Shown here one piece after another: positions 1 through 8,202 of a DNA stretch of 64,000 bases. Made by a program: the position numbers and the translations under genes. The DNA is from Pseudomonas sp. LS-2. GTDB taxonomy: Bacteria > Pseudomonadota > Gammaproteobacteria > Pseudomonadales > Pseudomonadaceae. The stretch spans positions 106,715 through 170,714 of the forward strand of contig NZ_QXTJ01000031.1 in the NCBI RefSeq assembly GCF_003605735.1, given 5' to 3'. The notes beneath the pieces are model-generated. The model had not been told where the DNA came from, ran no database searches, and saw nothing but the letters and a program-made list of their open reading frames with translations. Numbering within the stretch: the stretch's first letter is position 1; each line of letters opens with the position of its first letter.

Positions 1-1886
1 CAGCGCAGCAGGGTGATGTTGGACTTCAGGTACTCGGCGATCGACTCTTTCGACAGCTTGATAGTGCAACCGGCGGCAGAGCGCTCGGCCGAAGCGTCGG
101 ACAGTTCGAAGGCTTGCTCGACGGTCAGGGTTTCCAGACCTTCGATCTCCAGGATGCGGCCGGAGAAGGCGTTCTTCTTGCCTTTCTTCTCGACAGTCAG
201 CAGGCCTTTCTGGATCGCGTAGTAAGGGATCGCATGAACCAGGTCACGCAGGGTGACGCCAGGTTGCAGCTTGCCTTTGAAGCGAACCAGAATCGACTCC
301 GGCATGTCCAGCGGCATGACGCCGGTGGCAGCGGCGAACGCGACCAGACCGGAACCCGCCGGGAACGAGATGCCGATCGGGAAACGGGTGTGCGAGTCAC
401 CACCGGTACCGACGGTGTCCGGCAGCAGCATGCGGTTCAGCCAGCTGTGGATGATGCCGTCGCCTGGACGCAGCGAAACGCCGCCACGGGTCATGATGAA
501 GTCAGGCAGGGTGTGGTGAGTCTTGACGTCGATCGGCTTTGGATAAGCAGCGGTGTGGCAGAAGGACTGCATCACCAGATCGGTCGAGAAGCCCAGGCAC
601 GCCAGGTCTTTGAGTTCGTCACGGGTCATGGGACCTGTGGTGTCCTGAGAACCGACGGTGGTCATCTTCGGTTCGCAGTAAGTGCCCGGACGGATACCGT
701 CGGTGCCGCACGCCTTGCCGACCATTTTCTGCGCCAGGGTGAAACCCTTGGTGCTGGCGGCAGGAACTTCAGGCAGCTTGAACAGCGTCGAAGGCGGCAG
801 GCCCAGCTCGGTGCGAGCCTTGCCGGTCAGGCCACGACCGATGATCAGCGGGATACGGCCCCCAGCGCGGACTTCGTCCAGCAGGACCGGAGTCTTCAGT
901 TCGAAAGTGGTGATCACTTCGTCGCTGTCGTGCTTGCAGACTTTGCCTTCGTATGGGTAAACGTCGATCACGTCGCCCATGTTGATGTTGGTCACATCGA
1001 ATTCGATTGGCAGTGCGCCCGCATCTTCCATGGTGTTGTAGAAGATCGGAGCGATCTTGCTGCCGAAGCAGAAGCCGCCAGCGCGCTTGTTCGGGACGTA
1101 AGGAACGTCGTCGCCGAAGAACCACAGCACCGAGTTGGTCGCCGATTTACGCGAGGAACCGGTACCGACCACGTCACCGACGTAAGCGATAGGGAAACCC
1201 TGGCCGCGCATTTCTTCGATCTGCTTCATCGGGCCGATGGAGCCTTGCACGTCAGGCACGATACCGTCGCGAGCCATTTTCAGCATGGCCAGGGCGTGCA
1301 GCGGGATGTCTGGACGGGACCAGGCGTCAGGCGCAGGGGACAGGTCGTCGGTGTTGGTTTCGCCGGTGACCTTGAAGACGCGCAGGCTGATCTTGTCGGC
1401 CAGGGTCGGACGCTTCTGGAACCACTCGCCGTCAGCCCAGGACTGCAGCACGCCTTGAGCGTGTGCGTTGCCGTTCCTGGCTTTTTCAGCGACGTCGTGG
1501 AAGGCGTCGAACATCAGCAGGGTGTGTTTCAGTTGTTCTGCAGCAACCGGTGCCAGGTCGGCATCGTCCAGCAGGTCAACCATGGTCACGATGTTGTAGC
1601 CGCCCTGCATGGTGCCGAGCAGTTCTACAGCACGTTTCTTGTCCAGCAGAGGGGAAGTGACTTCGCCCTTGGCCAGAGCGGAGAGGAAACCGGCTTTGAC
1701 GTAGGCAGCTTCGTCAACGCCTGGTGGGACGCGGTTGGTGATCAGGTCAAGCAGAACAGCTTCTTCGCCAGCCGGTGGGTTTTTCAGCAGCTCGACCAGG
1801 CCTGCGGTTTGTTCGGCGTTAAGCGGCTGGGGCACGATACCCTGGGCGGCACGCTCTTCGATGTGTTTACGGTAGGCTTCAAGCAC
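1..1886 (-). CDS. acnB: Aconitate hydratase B, 5' part (runs off left edge)
   Basis: Bifunctional aconitase/2-methylisocitrate dehydratase of the TCA and methylcitrate cycles, cytoplasmic, [4Fe-4S] dependent. About 628 codons are visible, out of roughly 865 usual for AcnB. The visible part covers the N-terminal HEAT-like domain, the swivelling domain ([13 protein letters not shown] near residue 235) and much of the catalytic core ([27 protein letters not shown]). The iron-sulfur cysteines lie beyond the left edge. The chosen start is GTG at 1886 (protein begins [13 protein letters not shown]), with GAGG about 8 bases upstream; this matches the usual AcnB N-terminus. A long open frame on the opposite strand (114-1973) is its antisense shadow. 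The structured element at 2006-2140 probably lies in its leader. Confidence 0.96.
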   Translation of the reverse strand, partial: MLEAYRKHIEERAAQGIVPQPLNAEQTAGLVELLKNPPAGEEAVLLDLITNRVPPGVDEAAYVKAGFLSALAKGEVTSPLLDKKRAVELLGTMQGGYNIVTMVDLLDDADLAPVAAEQLKHTLLMFDAFHDVAEKARNGNAHAQGVLQSWADGEWFQKRPTLADKISLRVFKVTGETNTDDLSPAPDAWSRPDIPLHALAMLKMARDGIVPDVQGSIGPMKQIEEMRGQGFPIAYVGDVVGTGSSRKSATNSVLWFFGDDVPYVPNKRAGGFCFGSKIAPIFYNTMEDAGALPIEFDVTNINMGDVIDVYPYEGKVCKHDSDEVITTFELKTPVLLDEVRAGGRIPLIIGRGLTGKARTELGLPPSTLFKLPEVPAASTKGFTLAQKMVGKACGTDGIRPGTYCEPKMTTVGSQDTTGPMTRDELKDLACLGFSTDLVMQSFCHTAAYPKPIDVKTHHTLPDFIMTRGGVSLRPGDGIIHSWLNRMLLPDTVGTGGDSHTRFPIGISFPAGSGLVAFAAATGVMPLDMPESILVRFKGKLQPGVTLRDLVHAIPYYAIQKGLLTVEKKGKKNAFSGRILEIEGLETLTVEQAFELSDASAERSAAGCTIKLSKESIAEYLKSNITLLR

Positions 1887-2005
1887 AGTATTACCCTCAT
1901 CAGTGGTCCCAAATGGGTGTCCGGGACGCTCATCCGGAAAAAGTCCGCGACCGCGCATGTCAAAACTTTTTGAGTTTCTTGGCGGGAAGCTGACGATTTC
2001 CAACA

Positions 2006-2140
2006 GAAGCTGTTTTCAAAGTTTTACGCCTGCATGAACGGTTCTGGGGAGGGAACGCAGGCGAACCTGCGTCAAACCGACTGCGGGGTGGGCTCGGGTA
2101 AGAGCCCTTACTGTGCTCGTGACGCTTTGAAAACAGCTTC
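2006..2140 (-). promoter_or_regulatory. Structured RNA-like element upstream of acnB
   Basis: A perfect 16-bp inverted repeat (GAAGCTGTTTTCAAAG at 2006-2021, its complement at 2125-2140) encloses two perfect hairpins: ACGCAGG/CCTGCGT with a 4-base loop (2055-2072) and GGGCTC/GAGCCC with a 6-base loop (2090-2107). Together they would fold into a closed multi-branched structure. Read on the minus strand, the unpaired parts are C-rich (CCCTCCCC, ACCCCGC). It could be a cis-acting leader of acnB or an independent small RNA. The strand is an inference from the candidate promoter just upstream on the minus strand. Confidence 0.55.
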
Positions 2141-2172
2141 CAACGGACATTGGCGCCTTAAAAGGCCCGGTG

Positions 2173-2201
2173 ATTCTACGGCAAAAAAAAACTAAAGGTA
2201 A
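2173..2201 (-). promoter_or_regulatory. Candidate sigma-70 promoter for acnB leader
   Basis: On the minus strand a TAGAAT -10 box (2173-2178) is preceded by a 17-base spacer and a weak TTACCT -35 box. The predicted start near 2165 lies just before the structured element and about 280 bases ahead of the acnB start. The -10 is good (5 of 6); the -35 is poor. Confidence 0.35.
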
Positions 2202-2288
2202 GTTAGACCCTACATCTTCGAGGGTGTACCGCGTTAGACAAAGGGCTAACATGCGGGCTTGTTTCGTCCGCCGTCGTGTTTTTCCGCC

Positions 2289-2762
2289 ATGTCCAATCAA
2301 GTGATCAAGACGCCCTGCGTGGGCCTGTGCTCCACCGTTTACGGCGATCTCGTGTGCCGTGGGTGCAAGCGTTTTCACCATGAGGTGATTCACTGGAACG
2401 GCTACAACGAGGACGAAAAACGGGCTGTCTGGCTGCGCCTGGAGCAGTTGCTGGTGCAGGTGATGACGGCCAAGGTCGAGGTGTTCGACGCTGACAAACT
2501 GCGCCAGCAGCTGGAACAGCGCAAGATCCGCTTCGTGCCGCAGCAATCCGAATATTGCTGGGCCTACCAGCTCATTGCACGGGGCGCACGGGTGATCAAC
2601 CAGCTTGATGCTTACGGCATGGTGCTTTTGCCCGAATTCCGTGACTGGCCGCTGCCGGATCTGCGTGATGCCATTGATCGGGAATTCTTCCTACTGTCCG
2701 AAGCGCACTACGAGCGCTACATCGCACCGGGTTTCCTGAAGGATGCGATGGGCGGCACCTAA
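2289..2762 (+). CDS. DUF1289 family protein
   Basis: 157-residue cytoplasmic protein. The N-terminus carries the DUF1289 signature: four cysteines in a C-x3-C...C-x2-C arrangement (TPCVGLC, LVCRGC), then KRFHHEVIHW, likely binding a metal such as zinc. The start is ATG at 2289, giving MSNQVIKTPC, the usual N-terminus; the open frame extends slightly further upstream without support. The rest of the protein has no motif I recognise. DUF1289 proteins are typically under 100 residues, so this is a longer Pseudomonas version with a C-terminal extension. Function unknown. Confidence 0.85.
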   Translation: MSNQVIKTPCVGLCSTVYGDLVCRGCKRFHHEVIHWNGYNEDEKRAVWLRLEQLLVQVMTAKVEVFDADKLRQQLEQRKIRFVPQQSEYCWAYQLIARGARVINQLDAYGMVLLPEFRDWPLPDLRDAIDREFFLLSEAHYERYIAPGFLKDAMGGT

Positions 2763-2776
2763 GCGTTGCAGAAATC

Positions 2777-2845
2777 TGTAGCAGTCCGGCTTGCCGGCGG
2801 TAGCGACCATGAACACGCCACCGCCGGCAAGCCGGACTGCTACAC
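2777..2845. repeat. REP element pair, type A
   Basis: Palindrome with arms TGTAGCAGTCCGGCTTGCCG and its complement around a short spacer, in the convergent gap between the DUF1289 gene and the stress protein. The same arm recurs near 14560, 23324, 43417 and 48935. Confidence 0.85.
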
Positions 2846-2902
2846 ATAAAACTCAGGGGCAAGCGCGCTCCTACAGAAAACCCCATCAAAAGATAACCGC
2901 CA

Positions 2903-3778
2903 TCAAACCCTGGTCAGATGCTCTTCCAGGTGTTTCAGGCTTTCCTCGCTTTTGAGCACCAGCACATCGCTTTCCAGCGAATCGAGCACCACCTCGGCGG
3001 TATTGCCGATCAATGCGCCGGGAATCCCCGTGCGGCCCACCGTGCCGATCACTGTCACCGCAGCCTTCAGATGATCAGCCGTATGAGGAATGAGCACGTC
3101 CGCGGCTCCTTCGGCGATGTGCAGGTGGGCGTCGTCGATGTTGAATTCGGTCTGGAACGCCCGGCACTGCTCGCGATATCTGGCCTCATCGCTTGAAGAC
3201 ATTTGATACACCGGGTCGGCGGCCGAAATCATGGGGGAGGGATGAGCGGTAATGACGTGCAGCTTTATGCCGGTCAGTCTGGCAAGGGTATCGCCGTACT
3301 GAACGATGCTGGCATGCAGCGCAGTGTGTTCGCCATCGGGATTACCCACATCGATGGCCGCCAGCACGACCGCGCCTTTCCACGGCCGGTCGGTTTTCAC
3401 CATCAGCACCGGGCAGGGGCAGTAACGCAATAATTTCCAGTCTGCGGGCGTCAGGAGGGCGCGTTTCAAGGTGCTATCGGGAAAGTGCTGCTTGATCACC
3501 AGATCCGAGCCTTCCGCCTGCTGCACTTTGATGATGGTTTGATGAACGCTTTCATGCCAGTCCTGCTGTGCGGTGACGTTGAATTCTTCGGCCTGCAGGT
3601 CCTGTTTCAGCGTCCGCAGCAGCTCGGAGTGATCGAACTTACTGTCACAGATCAGCAAATGCAGGCTGGCATCCGTGGCGTTGGCGATCAGGCAGGCCCG
3701 GCGCATCGCGAGACTGTCAACCGTGTCGGTCTCGGCGCTGGGTTCGATGACCACCAGAATCCTGCGAATCAATTGCAT
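2903..3778 (-). CDS. Tandem-domain universal stress protein (UspE-like)
   Basis: 291 residues, the length of a UspE-type protein with two Usp domains in tandem (about 1-145 and 150-285). The first begins IRRILVVIEPSAETDTV; the second contains VVLAAIDVGNPD and ends with the nucleotide-binding type motif VIGTVGRTGIPGALIGNTAE. Usp proteins are cytoplasmic and respond to starvation or low oxygen; the exact role of this one is unknown. The start ATG at 3778 has GGGAGATCAGCTC upstream. It is transcribed alone and converges with the DUF1289 gene across a REP. Confidence 0.88.
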   Translation of the reverse strand: MQLIRRILVVIEPSAETDTVDSLAMRRACLIANATDASLHLLICDSKFDHSELLRTLKQDLQAEEFNVTAQQDWHESVHQTIIKVQQAEGSDLVIKQHFPDSTLKRALLTPADWKLLRYCPCPVLMVKTDRPWKGAVVLAAIDVGNPDGEHTALHASIVQYGDTLARLTGIKLHVITAHPSPMISAADPVYQMSSSDEARYREQCRAFQTEFNIDDAHLHIAEGAADVLIPHTADHLKAAVTVIGTVGRTGIPGALIGNTAEVVLDSLESDVLVLKSEESLKHLEEHLTRV

Positions 3779-3910
3779 GAGCTGATCTCCCTGGAGTTTT
3801 CCATGAAGTGTTCAACTGTCCGAGTCCGTCGACCGTTCGCTGCATTAACTATAGTCGCCCGCCGCCAATCAGTACGTTGATCGAAGTCATGGCTTTCCTG
3901 ACGAAGAAGC

Positions 3911-3938
3911 TGTTTCCGGGCGCCTAGGCCCGTATAAT
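3911..3938 (+). promoter_or_regulatory. Candidate promoter of miaE
   Basis: A perfect TATAAT -10 box at 3933-3938 with a weak TGTTTC -35 box at 3911-3916 (16-base spacer), about 35 bases ahead of the miaE start. Confidence 0.45.
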
Positions 3939-3972
3939 GCTGCGCCTTTCCCACCCAGCCATTCGTGAACCC

Positions 3973-4578
3973 ATGCAGAACTATCCAGACGTCGACGCTT
4001 TCCTGCTTTGCCCCACCCCTGAAAGTTGGGTCCAGGCGGCGTTGCAAAACCTGGACATCCTGCTGATCGATCACGCGAACAATGAAAAGAAAGCCGCAGG
4101 CGCGGCGTTTCAGTTCATGTTCCAGTACAACGACAAGTTCGACCTGCTGGCCAAGATGTCGCGTCTGGCTCGAGAAGAGCTGCGTCACTTCGAGCAAGTC
4201 ATCGGCATCATCAAGAAGCGTGGCATCCCGATGGCCAACATCAGTTCGGCCCGTTATGCCGGTTCATTGCGCAAGCGGGTGCGCAACCACAACCCCTATC
4301 GCCTGACCGATGCATTGGTGGTGGGGGCTATCGTCGAAGCCCGTTCATGCGAGCGCTTCGCTGCGCTGGTTCCGCACCTGGACGCAGACCTGTCGAAGTT
4401 TTACGCCAGTCTGCTGAAATCCGAAGCGCGGCACTTTCAGGATTATCTGAAGCTGGCCTACCTCTATGGCGACGAAGCGGACGTCGCCGCCAAGGTCGAA
4501 GAAATTCGCCTGGCCGAGCGCGAGCTGATCGAAAGCCCGGATGAGGATTTCCGCTTTCACAGCGGTGTGCCTGCATAG
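3973..4578 (+). CDS. miaE: tRNA-(ms2io6A)-hydroxylase MiaE
   Basis: 201-residue diiron monooxygenase that hydroxylates the isopentenyl group of 2-methylthio-N6-isopentenyladenosine at tRNA position 37. The four-helix ferritin-like core shows the expected carboxylate and histidine ligands: an early Glu (HANNEKKAA), E-x2-H (ARLAREELRHFEQV), a third Glu (IVEARSCERF) and a second E-x2-H (LLKSEARHFQDY). I chose ATG 3973 (MQNYPDVDAFLLC), because family members start just before the DAFL segment; the frame is open from 3937. A single-gene unit, it is followed by a REP before the marR operon. Confidence 0.92.
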   Translation: MQNYPDVDAFLLCPTPESWVQAALQNLDILLIDHANNEKKAAGAAFQFMFQYNDKFDLLAKMSRLAREELRHFEQVIGIIKKRGIPMANISSARYAGSLRKRVRNHNPYRLTDALVVGAIVEARSCERFAALVPHLDADLSKFYASLLKSEARHFQDYLKLAYLYGDEADVAAKVEEIRLAERELIESPDEDFRFHSGVPA

Positions 4579-4607
4579 TCACTCCTTCTGATTCGTGGCG
4601 AGCCGCT

Positions 4608-4754
4608 TCTGCCGAAGGCGTGGGAGTCAGGCTTGCCGACGATTGAGTCGCAGCACTCACCATTTCTGTCCACCTTCCGACCCGGGCACACCGAGCTTGC
4701 CACCGCTGCGCGCTCGATCGTCGGCAAGCCCGACTCCCACGCCCTCCGGGCAGA
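4608..4754. repeat. REP element pair, type B
   Basis: Inverted arms built on GGCGTGGGAGTCAGGCTTGC and GCAAGCCCGACTCCCACGCC about 100 bases apart. This fills most of the 324-base gap between miaE and marR; the remaining part holds the marR operators. The type B arm recurs near 14650, 50123, 61433, 61588, 61690 and 62455. Confidence 0.8.
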
Positions 4755-4839
4755 AGCGCGCTGGCTCCCATCACTCGCCACCCATCCGGCAAGCACGCCC
4801 GGTCGGAACTCCGCATCTTAAAAATTGTTTCATTGTGTG

Positions 4840-4889
4840 ATTGCTGCCTAGGCAGTAATATTTCATCCATTCACTGCCTAGGCAGATAA
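4840..4889. promoter_or_regulatory. Twin palindromic operators of the MarR regulator
   Basis: Two copies of the perfect 12-bp palindrome CTGCCTAGGCAG (4844-4855 and 4874-4885) lie 30 bp centre to centre, about three helical turns, immediately upstream of marR. The first extends to a 20-bp near-palindrome beginning ATTGCTGCC. Placement and symmetry are typical of MarR autorepression sites. Binding is inferred. Confidence 0.75.
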
Positions 4890-4902
4890 TTGGTGACTAT
4901 CA

Positions 4903-5376
4903 ATGGCGCACTTCACTCCCGAAAGTTTCAATGACAGCCTTCTCGGCATGCTGGTGGGTCGTACCGAGCAGTTGAAGAACCGCATCCTCGACAAGCATCT
5001 CGAACCTCAGGGCGTCACTGCTCAGCAGTTCAAGGTGTTGATCATGATCGCCAGATTTTGCGCCGAGACCCCGGCCGATCTGTGCCGCATGCTGTCGCTG
5101 GACAGCGGTTCGATGACCCGCATGCTCGACCGTCTTGAACAAAAAGACCTGTTGGTGCGCACGCGATCCGAGTCGGACCGTCGCCAGGTGCGGCTGGTCC
5201 TGACCGATTCCGGCCAGGCGCTTTCCGATCTGTTGCCGCAGATTGGCGCGATGGCGATGAACGAAATGGTCGGGATGCTGGAAGACAGCGAACTGGCCAC
5301 GCTGGAAAAGATCCTCACCAAGATTCTCGTCGCCTCGGCCGATCCCATCACACTCGCCCGGTTGGCTGAACAATGA
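4903..5376 (+). CDS. MarR family transcriptional regulator of the efflux operon
   Basis: 157-residue winged-helix repressor. The core reads TAQQFKVLIMIA, LCRMLSLDSGSMTRMLDRLE (recognition helix near residues 65-85) and the wing motif VRTRSESDRRQVRLVLT (D-x-R). Starts at ATG 4903. Its stop overlaps the ATG of the outer-membrane gene (ATGA at 5373-5376), so it heads and is translationally coupled to the efflux operon. The two palindromes just upstream are the obvious autoregulatory sites. It resembles EmrR-type regulators that release DNA on binding phenolic or hydrophobic drugs; the ligand here is unknown. Confidence 0.93.
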   Translation: MAHFTPESFNDSLLGMLVGRTEQLKNRILDKHLEPQGVTAQQFKVLIMIARFCAETPADLCRMLSLDSGSMTRMLDRLEQKDLLVRTRSESDRRQVRLVLTDSGQALSDLLPQIGAMAMNEMVGMLEDSELATLEKILTKILVASADPITLARLAEQ

Positions 5377-6869
5377 ACATTCGACCCAAGCAGGGCAACG
5401 CCTTGCGCACCTCGTTAAGCCTGGTATTCGTCGCGCTGGTCATGGCCGGTTGCGCCAACTCCAAAGGCCTGAACACCGAAGGCGTCGGCATCGACGCCAA
5501 CCACCTGCAGGCCAGTCAAAGCCTGAACGGCGTCCAGTTGTCGCCCGCCGCATGGCCCAAACGCGACTGGTGGACCCGTCTCGGCGATCCACAGCTCAAC
5601 GGCCTGATCACCGAAGCGCTGCGTGACAGCCCGGACATGCAGATCGCCTCGGCGCGCACCCATCAAGCGACAGCGGCTGCATATGCCGCCAACGCCGAGC
5701 GCATGCCGACCGTCGACGCCGATGCCAGCATCAGTCGCTCGCGTCTGGCTCGCGATCAGGACCCATTGGGCCAGGGCAGCCGTTACAGCACCCTGCGTAG
5801 CCTGGGCGCCAGCTTCAATTACAACTTCGATCTCTGGGGTGGTCAGCGTGCGGCCTGGGAAGCGGCATTGGGTCAGGCCCGCGCCAGCGAAATCGACCAA
5901 CGTGCGGCGCAGTTGACCCTCGCGGCCGATGTCGCCCGCGCCTACAGCGATCTCGGTCAGGCCTATGTCGTGCGCGATCTGGCGGCCGATGACCTGAAAC
6001 GCACGCGCCAGCTGCTGGAGTTGGGCGCCCGCCGCTTCAAGTCGGGGATCGACAGCGAGTACCAGTACCAGCAGACCGAGAGCCTGGAAGCCGGTTCGCG
6101 AGAAGCCCTGGTCGATGCCGAGAAACGCCTGCGCACGGCGAAGATTTCCCTCGCGGTGCTGATGGGCAAAGGCCCGGACCGTGGCGAAGAGCTGGCCCGC
6201 CCCAACGTGTTGAAACCTGCCGTGGTGCAGTTGCCGTCGGTGGTGCCTGCCGAGTTGCTCGGCCGTCGTCCGGACCTGGTCGCGGCGCGCTGGCGCGTCG
6301 AAGCGGCGAGCAAGGACATCGAAGTCAGCAAGACTAACTTCTATCCAAACCTGAACCTCAGCGCTTCGGCGGGTGTGGAATCGTTGCTGGGGGACGCGAT
6401 GTTCGGTTCGGCCAGTCGTTTCTTCAATGTCGCGCCGACCGTGTCGCTGCCGATTTTCGATGGCGGCCGTCGCCGTGCCGATCTGGATGCGCGGGATGCC
6501 GATTACGACCTCGCCGTGGCGCAGTACAACAAGAGTCTGGTTCGTGCGCTGGGCGATGTCAGCGACAACATCGGTCAACTGCGCTCGATCAGCGGCCAGA
6601 TCGACGCCCGTCAACAGGCGACCGACGTTATTCAGAAATCCTACGACACCGTGGTTCAGCGCTACTCATCGGGGATTGGCAACTACCTCGATGTGCTGTC
6701 CGTCGAACAGCAACTGCTGCAATCGCAACGCCAACTGGCTGATCTCAACGCGGAACGAATCGATCTATCGATCCAGTTGATGCAGGCCCTGGGGGGAGGC
6801 TTCGAAGAGAACAAGCCCGGCGAAAACGCCGCCCCGGCCGTCCCGTCAACTGCTTCGCTGACACATTAA
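5373..6869 (+). CDS. Outer-membrane efflux lipoprotein (NodT/OprM family)
   Basis: 498-residue TolC-like channel of a tripartite efflux pump. A lipoprotein signal with lipobox MAGC ends at Cys27. Two OEP repeats follow (about 65-255 and 285-470), including family motifs WWTRLGDPQLNGLI, LGRRPDLVAARWRVEAA and FYPNLNLSASAG. Translation is coupled to marR by a 4-base overlap and followed 10 bases later by the adaptor gene. It should form the trimeric outer-membrane exit duct for the downstream EmrA/EmrB-like pair. Confidence 0.93.
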   Translation: MNIRPKQGNALRTSLSLVFVALVMAGCANSKGLNTEGVGIDANHLQASQSLNGVQLSPAAWPKRDWWTRLGDPQLNGLITEALRDSPDMQIASARTHQATAAAYAANAERMPTVDADASISRSRLARDQDPLGQGSRYSTLRSLGASFNYNFDLWGGQRAAWEAALGQARASEIDQRAAQLTLAADVARAYSDLGQAYVVRDLAADDLKRTRQLLELGARRFKSGIDSEYQYQQTESLEAGSREALVDAEKRLRTAKISLAVLMGKGPDRGEELARPNVLKPAVVQLPSVVPAELLGRRPDLVAARWRVEAASKDIEVSKTNFYPNLNLSASAGVESLLGDAMFGSASRFFNVAPTVSLPIFDGGRRRADLDARDADYDLAVAQYNKSLVRALGDVSDNIGQLRSISGQIDARQQATDVIQKSYDTVVQRYSSGIGNYLDVLSVEQQLLQSQRQLADLNAERIDLSIQLMQALGGGFEENKPGENAAPAVPSTASLTH

Positions 6870-6879
6870 GGTACTCGTC

Positions 6880-8139
6880 ATGGCCACTGCCACTCGCGAA
6901 AACAACGCAGCAACCGAACAGAAAGACCCCAACGAACAGAAAAATACCGGCGACCAGGGCGCCCAGCCCGGTCAGCCAAAGAAGAACCCGCGCAAGCGCA
7001 AACTGCTGCTGTTCGGCCTGTTGATCATCGTGATCCTGGCCGGTATTGGCGTCTGGGGCTGGTATGAAGTCTATGGTCGCTGGAGCGAAAGCACCGACGA
7101 TGCCTACGTGAACGGCAACGTGGTGGAAATCACTCCGCAAGTGACTGGGACTGTCGTCAGCATCGGCGCCGACGATGGCGATCTGGTCCGCGAAGGCCAG
7201 GTGCTGGTGCAGTTCGACCCGAACGATGCCGAAGTCGCGCTGCAGAGCGCCGAGGCCAATCTGGGCAAGGTCGTGCGTCAGGTACGTGGCTTGTACAGCA
7301 ACGTCGACGGCATCAAGGCCCAATTGGCTGCCCAGCGCGCTGAGGTGAAGAGGGCTCAAGACAACTACAACCGTCGTCGCAACCTGGCGGCGGGCGGGGC
7401 GATCTCCCAGGAAGAGCTGTCCCACGCCAAGGATGACCTGACCAGCGCGCAGAACGCATTGGCCAACATCCAGCAGCAACTGGTGACCAGCACTGCGCTG
7501 GTGGATGACACCGAAGTGGCTTCGCACCCCGACGTCAAAGCCGCTGCGGCGCAGGTGCGCCAGGCTTACCTGAGCAATTCGCGCAGCACGCTGATTGCGC
7601 CTGTCACCGGTTATGTCGCCAAGCGCACTGTGCAACTGGGCCAGCGCGTTCAGCCAGGGACTGCGTTGATGGCGGTGATCCCGCTGGATCAGCTGTGGAT
7701 CGACGCCAACTTCAAGGAAACCCAGCTGGGCAAGATGCGCATCGGTCAGCCGGTGGACATCGAAGCGGACCTGTACGGCAGCGATGTGAAATTCAGCGGC
7801 ACCGTTGACAGTGTTGGTGCCGGGACCGGTAGCGCTTTCGCGCTGCTGCCGGCGCAGAACGCCACCGGTAACTGGATCAAGATCGTGCAGCGCGTTCCGG
7901 TGCGGATTCACATCAATCCCGACGAGTTGGCGAAGAACCCGCTGCGTATCGGTCTGTCCACGGTGGTCGATGTCGACCTGCACGATCAAAGCGGTCCGGT
8001 GCTGGCGCAACAGCCTCCGAAGCAGGCGTCGTTCACCACTGACGTCTACGCCAAGCAGTTGGCCGACGCCGACACGCTGATCGCCCGCCTGATTCACGAA
8101 AATAGCGCGTCTGCCCCGGGCAAGACAGCCCAGCGCTGA
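6880..8139 (+). CDS. EmrA-like membrane fusion protein (HlyD family)
   Basis: 419-residue periplasmic adaptor. A cytoplasmic N-terminal tail rich in charged residues (1-45) precedes a single membrane anchor (LLLFGLLIIVILAGIGVWGW, about 46-66), then the EmrA/HlyD signature STDDAYVNGNVVEITPQVTG, a coiled-coil hairpin (about 115-215) and the lipoyl/beta-barrel half (APVTGYVAKRTVQLGQ, LWIDANFKETQLG). It links the inner-membrane MFS pump to the outer-membrane channel. The start ATG 6880 has AAGG 8 bases upstream. Second gene of a marR-OMF-emrA-emrB operon. Confidence 0.94.
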   Translation: MATATRENNAATEQKDPNEQKNTGDQGAQPGQPKKNPRKRKLLLFGLLIIVILAGIGVWGWYEVYGRWSESTDDAYVNGNVVEITPQVTGTVVSIGADDGDLVREGQVLVQFDPNDAEVALQSAEANLGKVVRQVRGLYSNVDGIKAQLAAQRAEVKRAQDNYNRRRNLAAGGAISQEELSHAKDDLTSAQNALANIQQQLVTSTALVDDTEVASHPDVKAAAAQVRQAYLSNSRSTLIAPVTGYVAKRTVQLGQRVQPGTALMAVIPLDQLWIDANFKETQLGKMRIGQPVDIEADLYGSDVKFSGTVDSVGAGTGSAFALLPAQNATGNWIKIVQRVPVRIHINPDELAKNPLRIGLSTVVDVDLHDQSGPVLAQQPPKQASFTTDVYAKQLADADTLIARLIHENSASAPGKTAQR

Positions 8140-8202
8140 TTCGCCGGTCCATTCGCCCCGGCCTTTGGGTCGGGGCGCATTTCGAGTGTCAAAGGATTCG
8201 CG

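Noticed and set aside
114..1973. 619-residue open frame on the plus strand opposite acnB
   Set aside because: Complement of a well-recognised acnB frame; the translation is low-complexity H/Q/D/V/R-rich antisense of a GC-rich gene.
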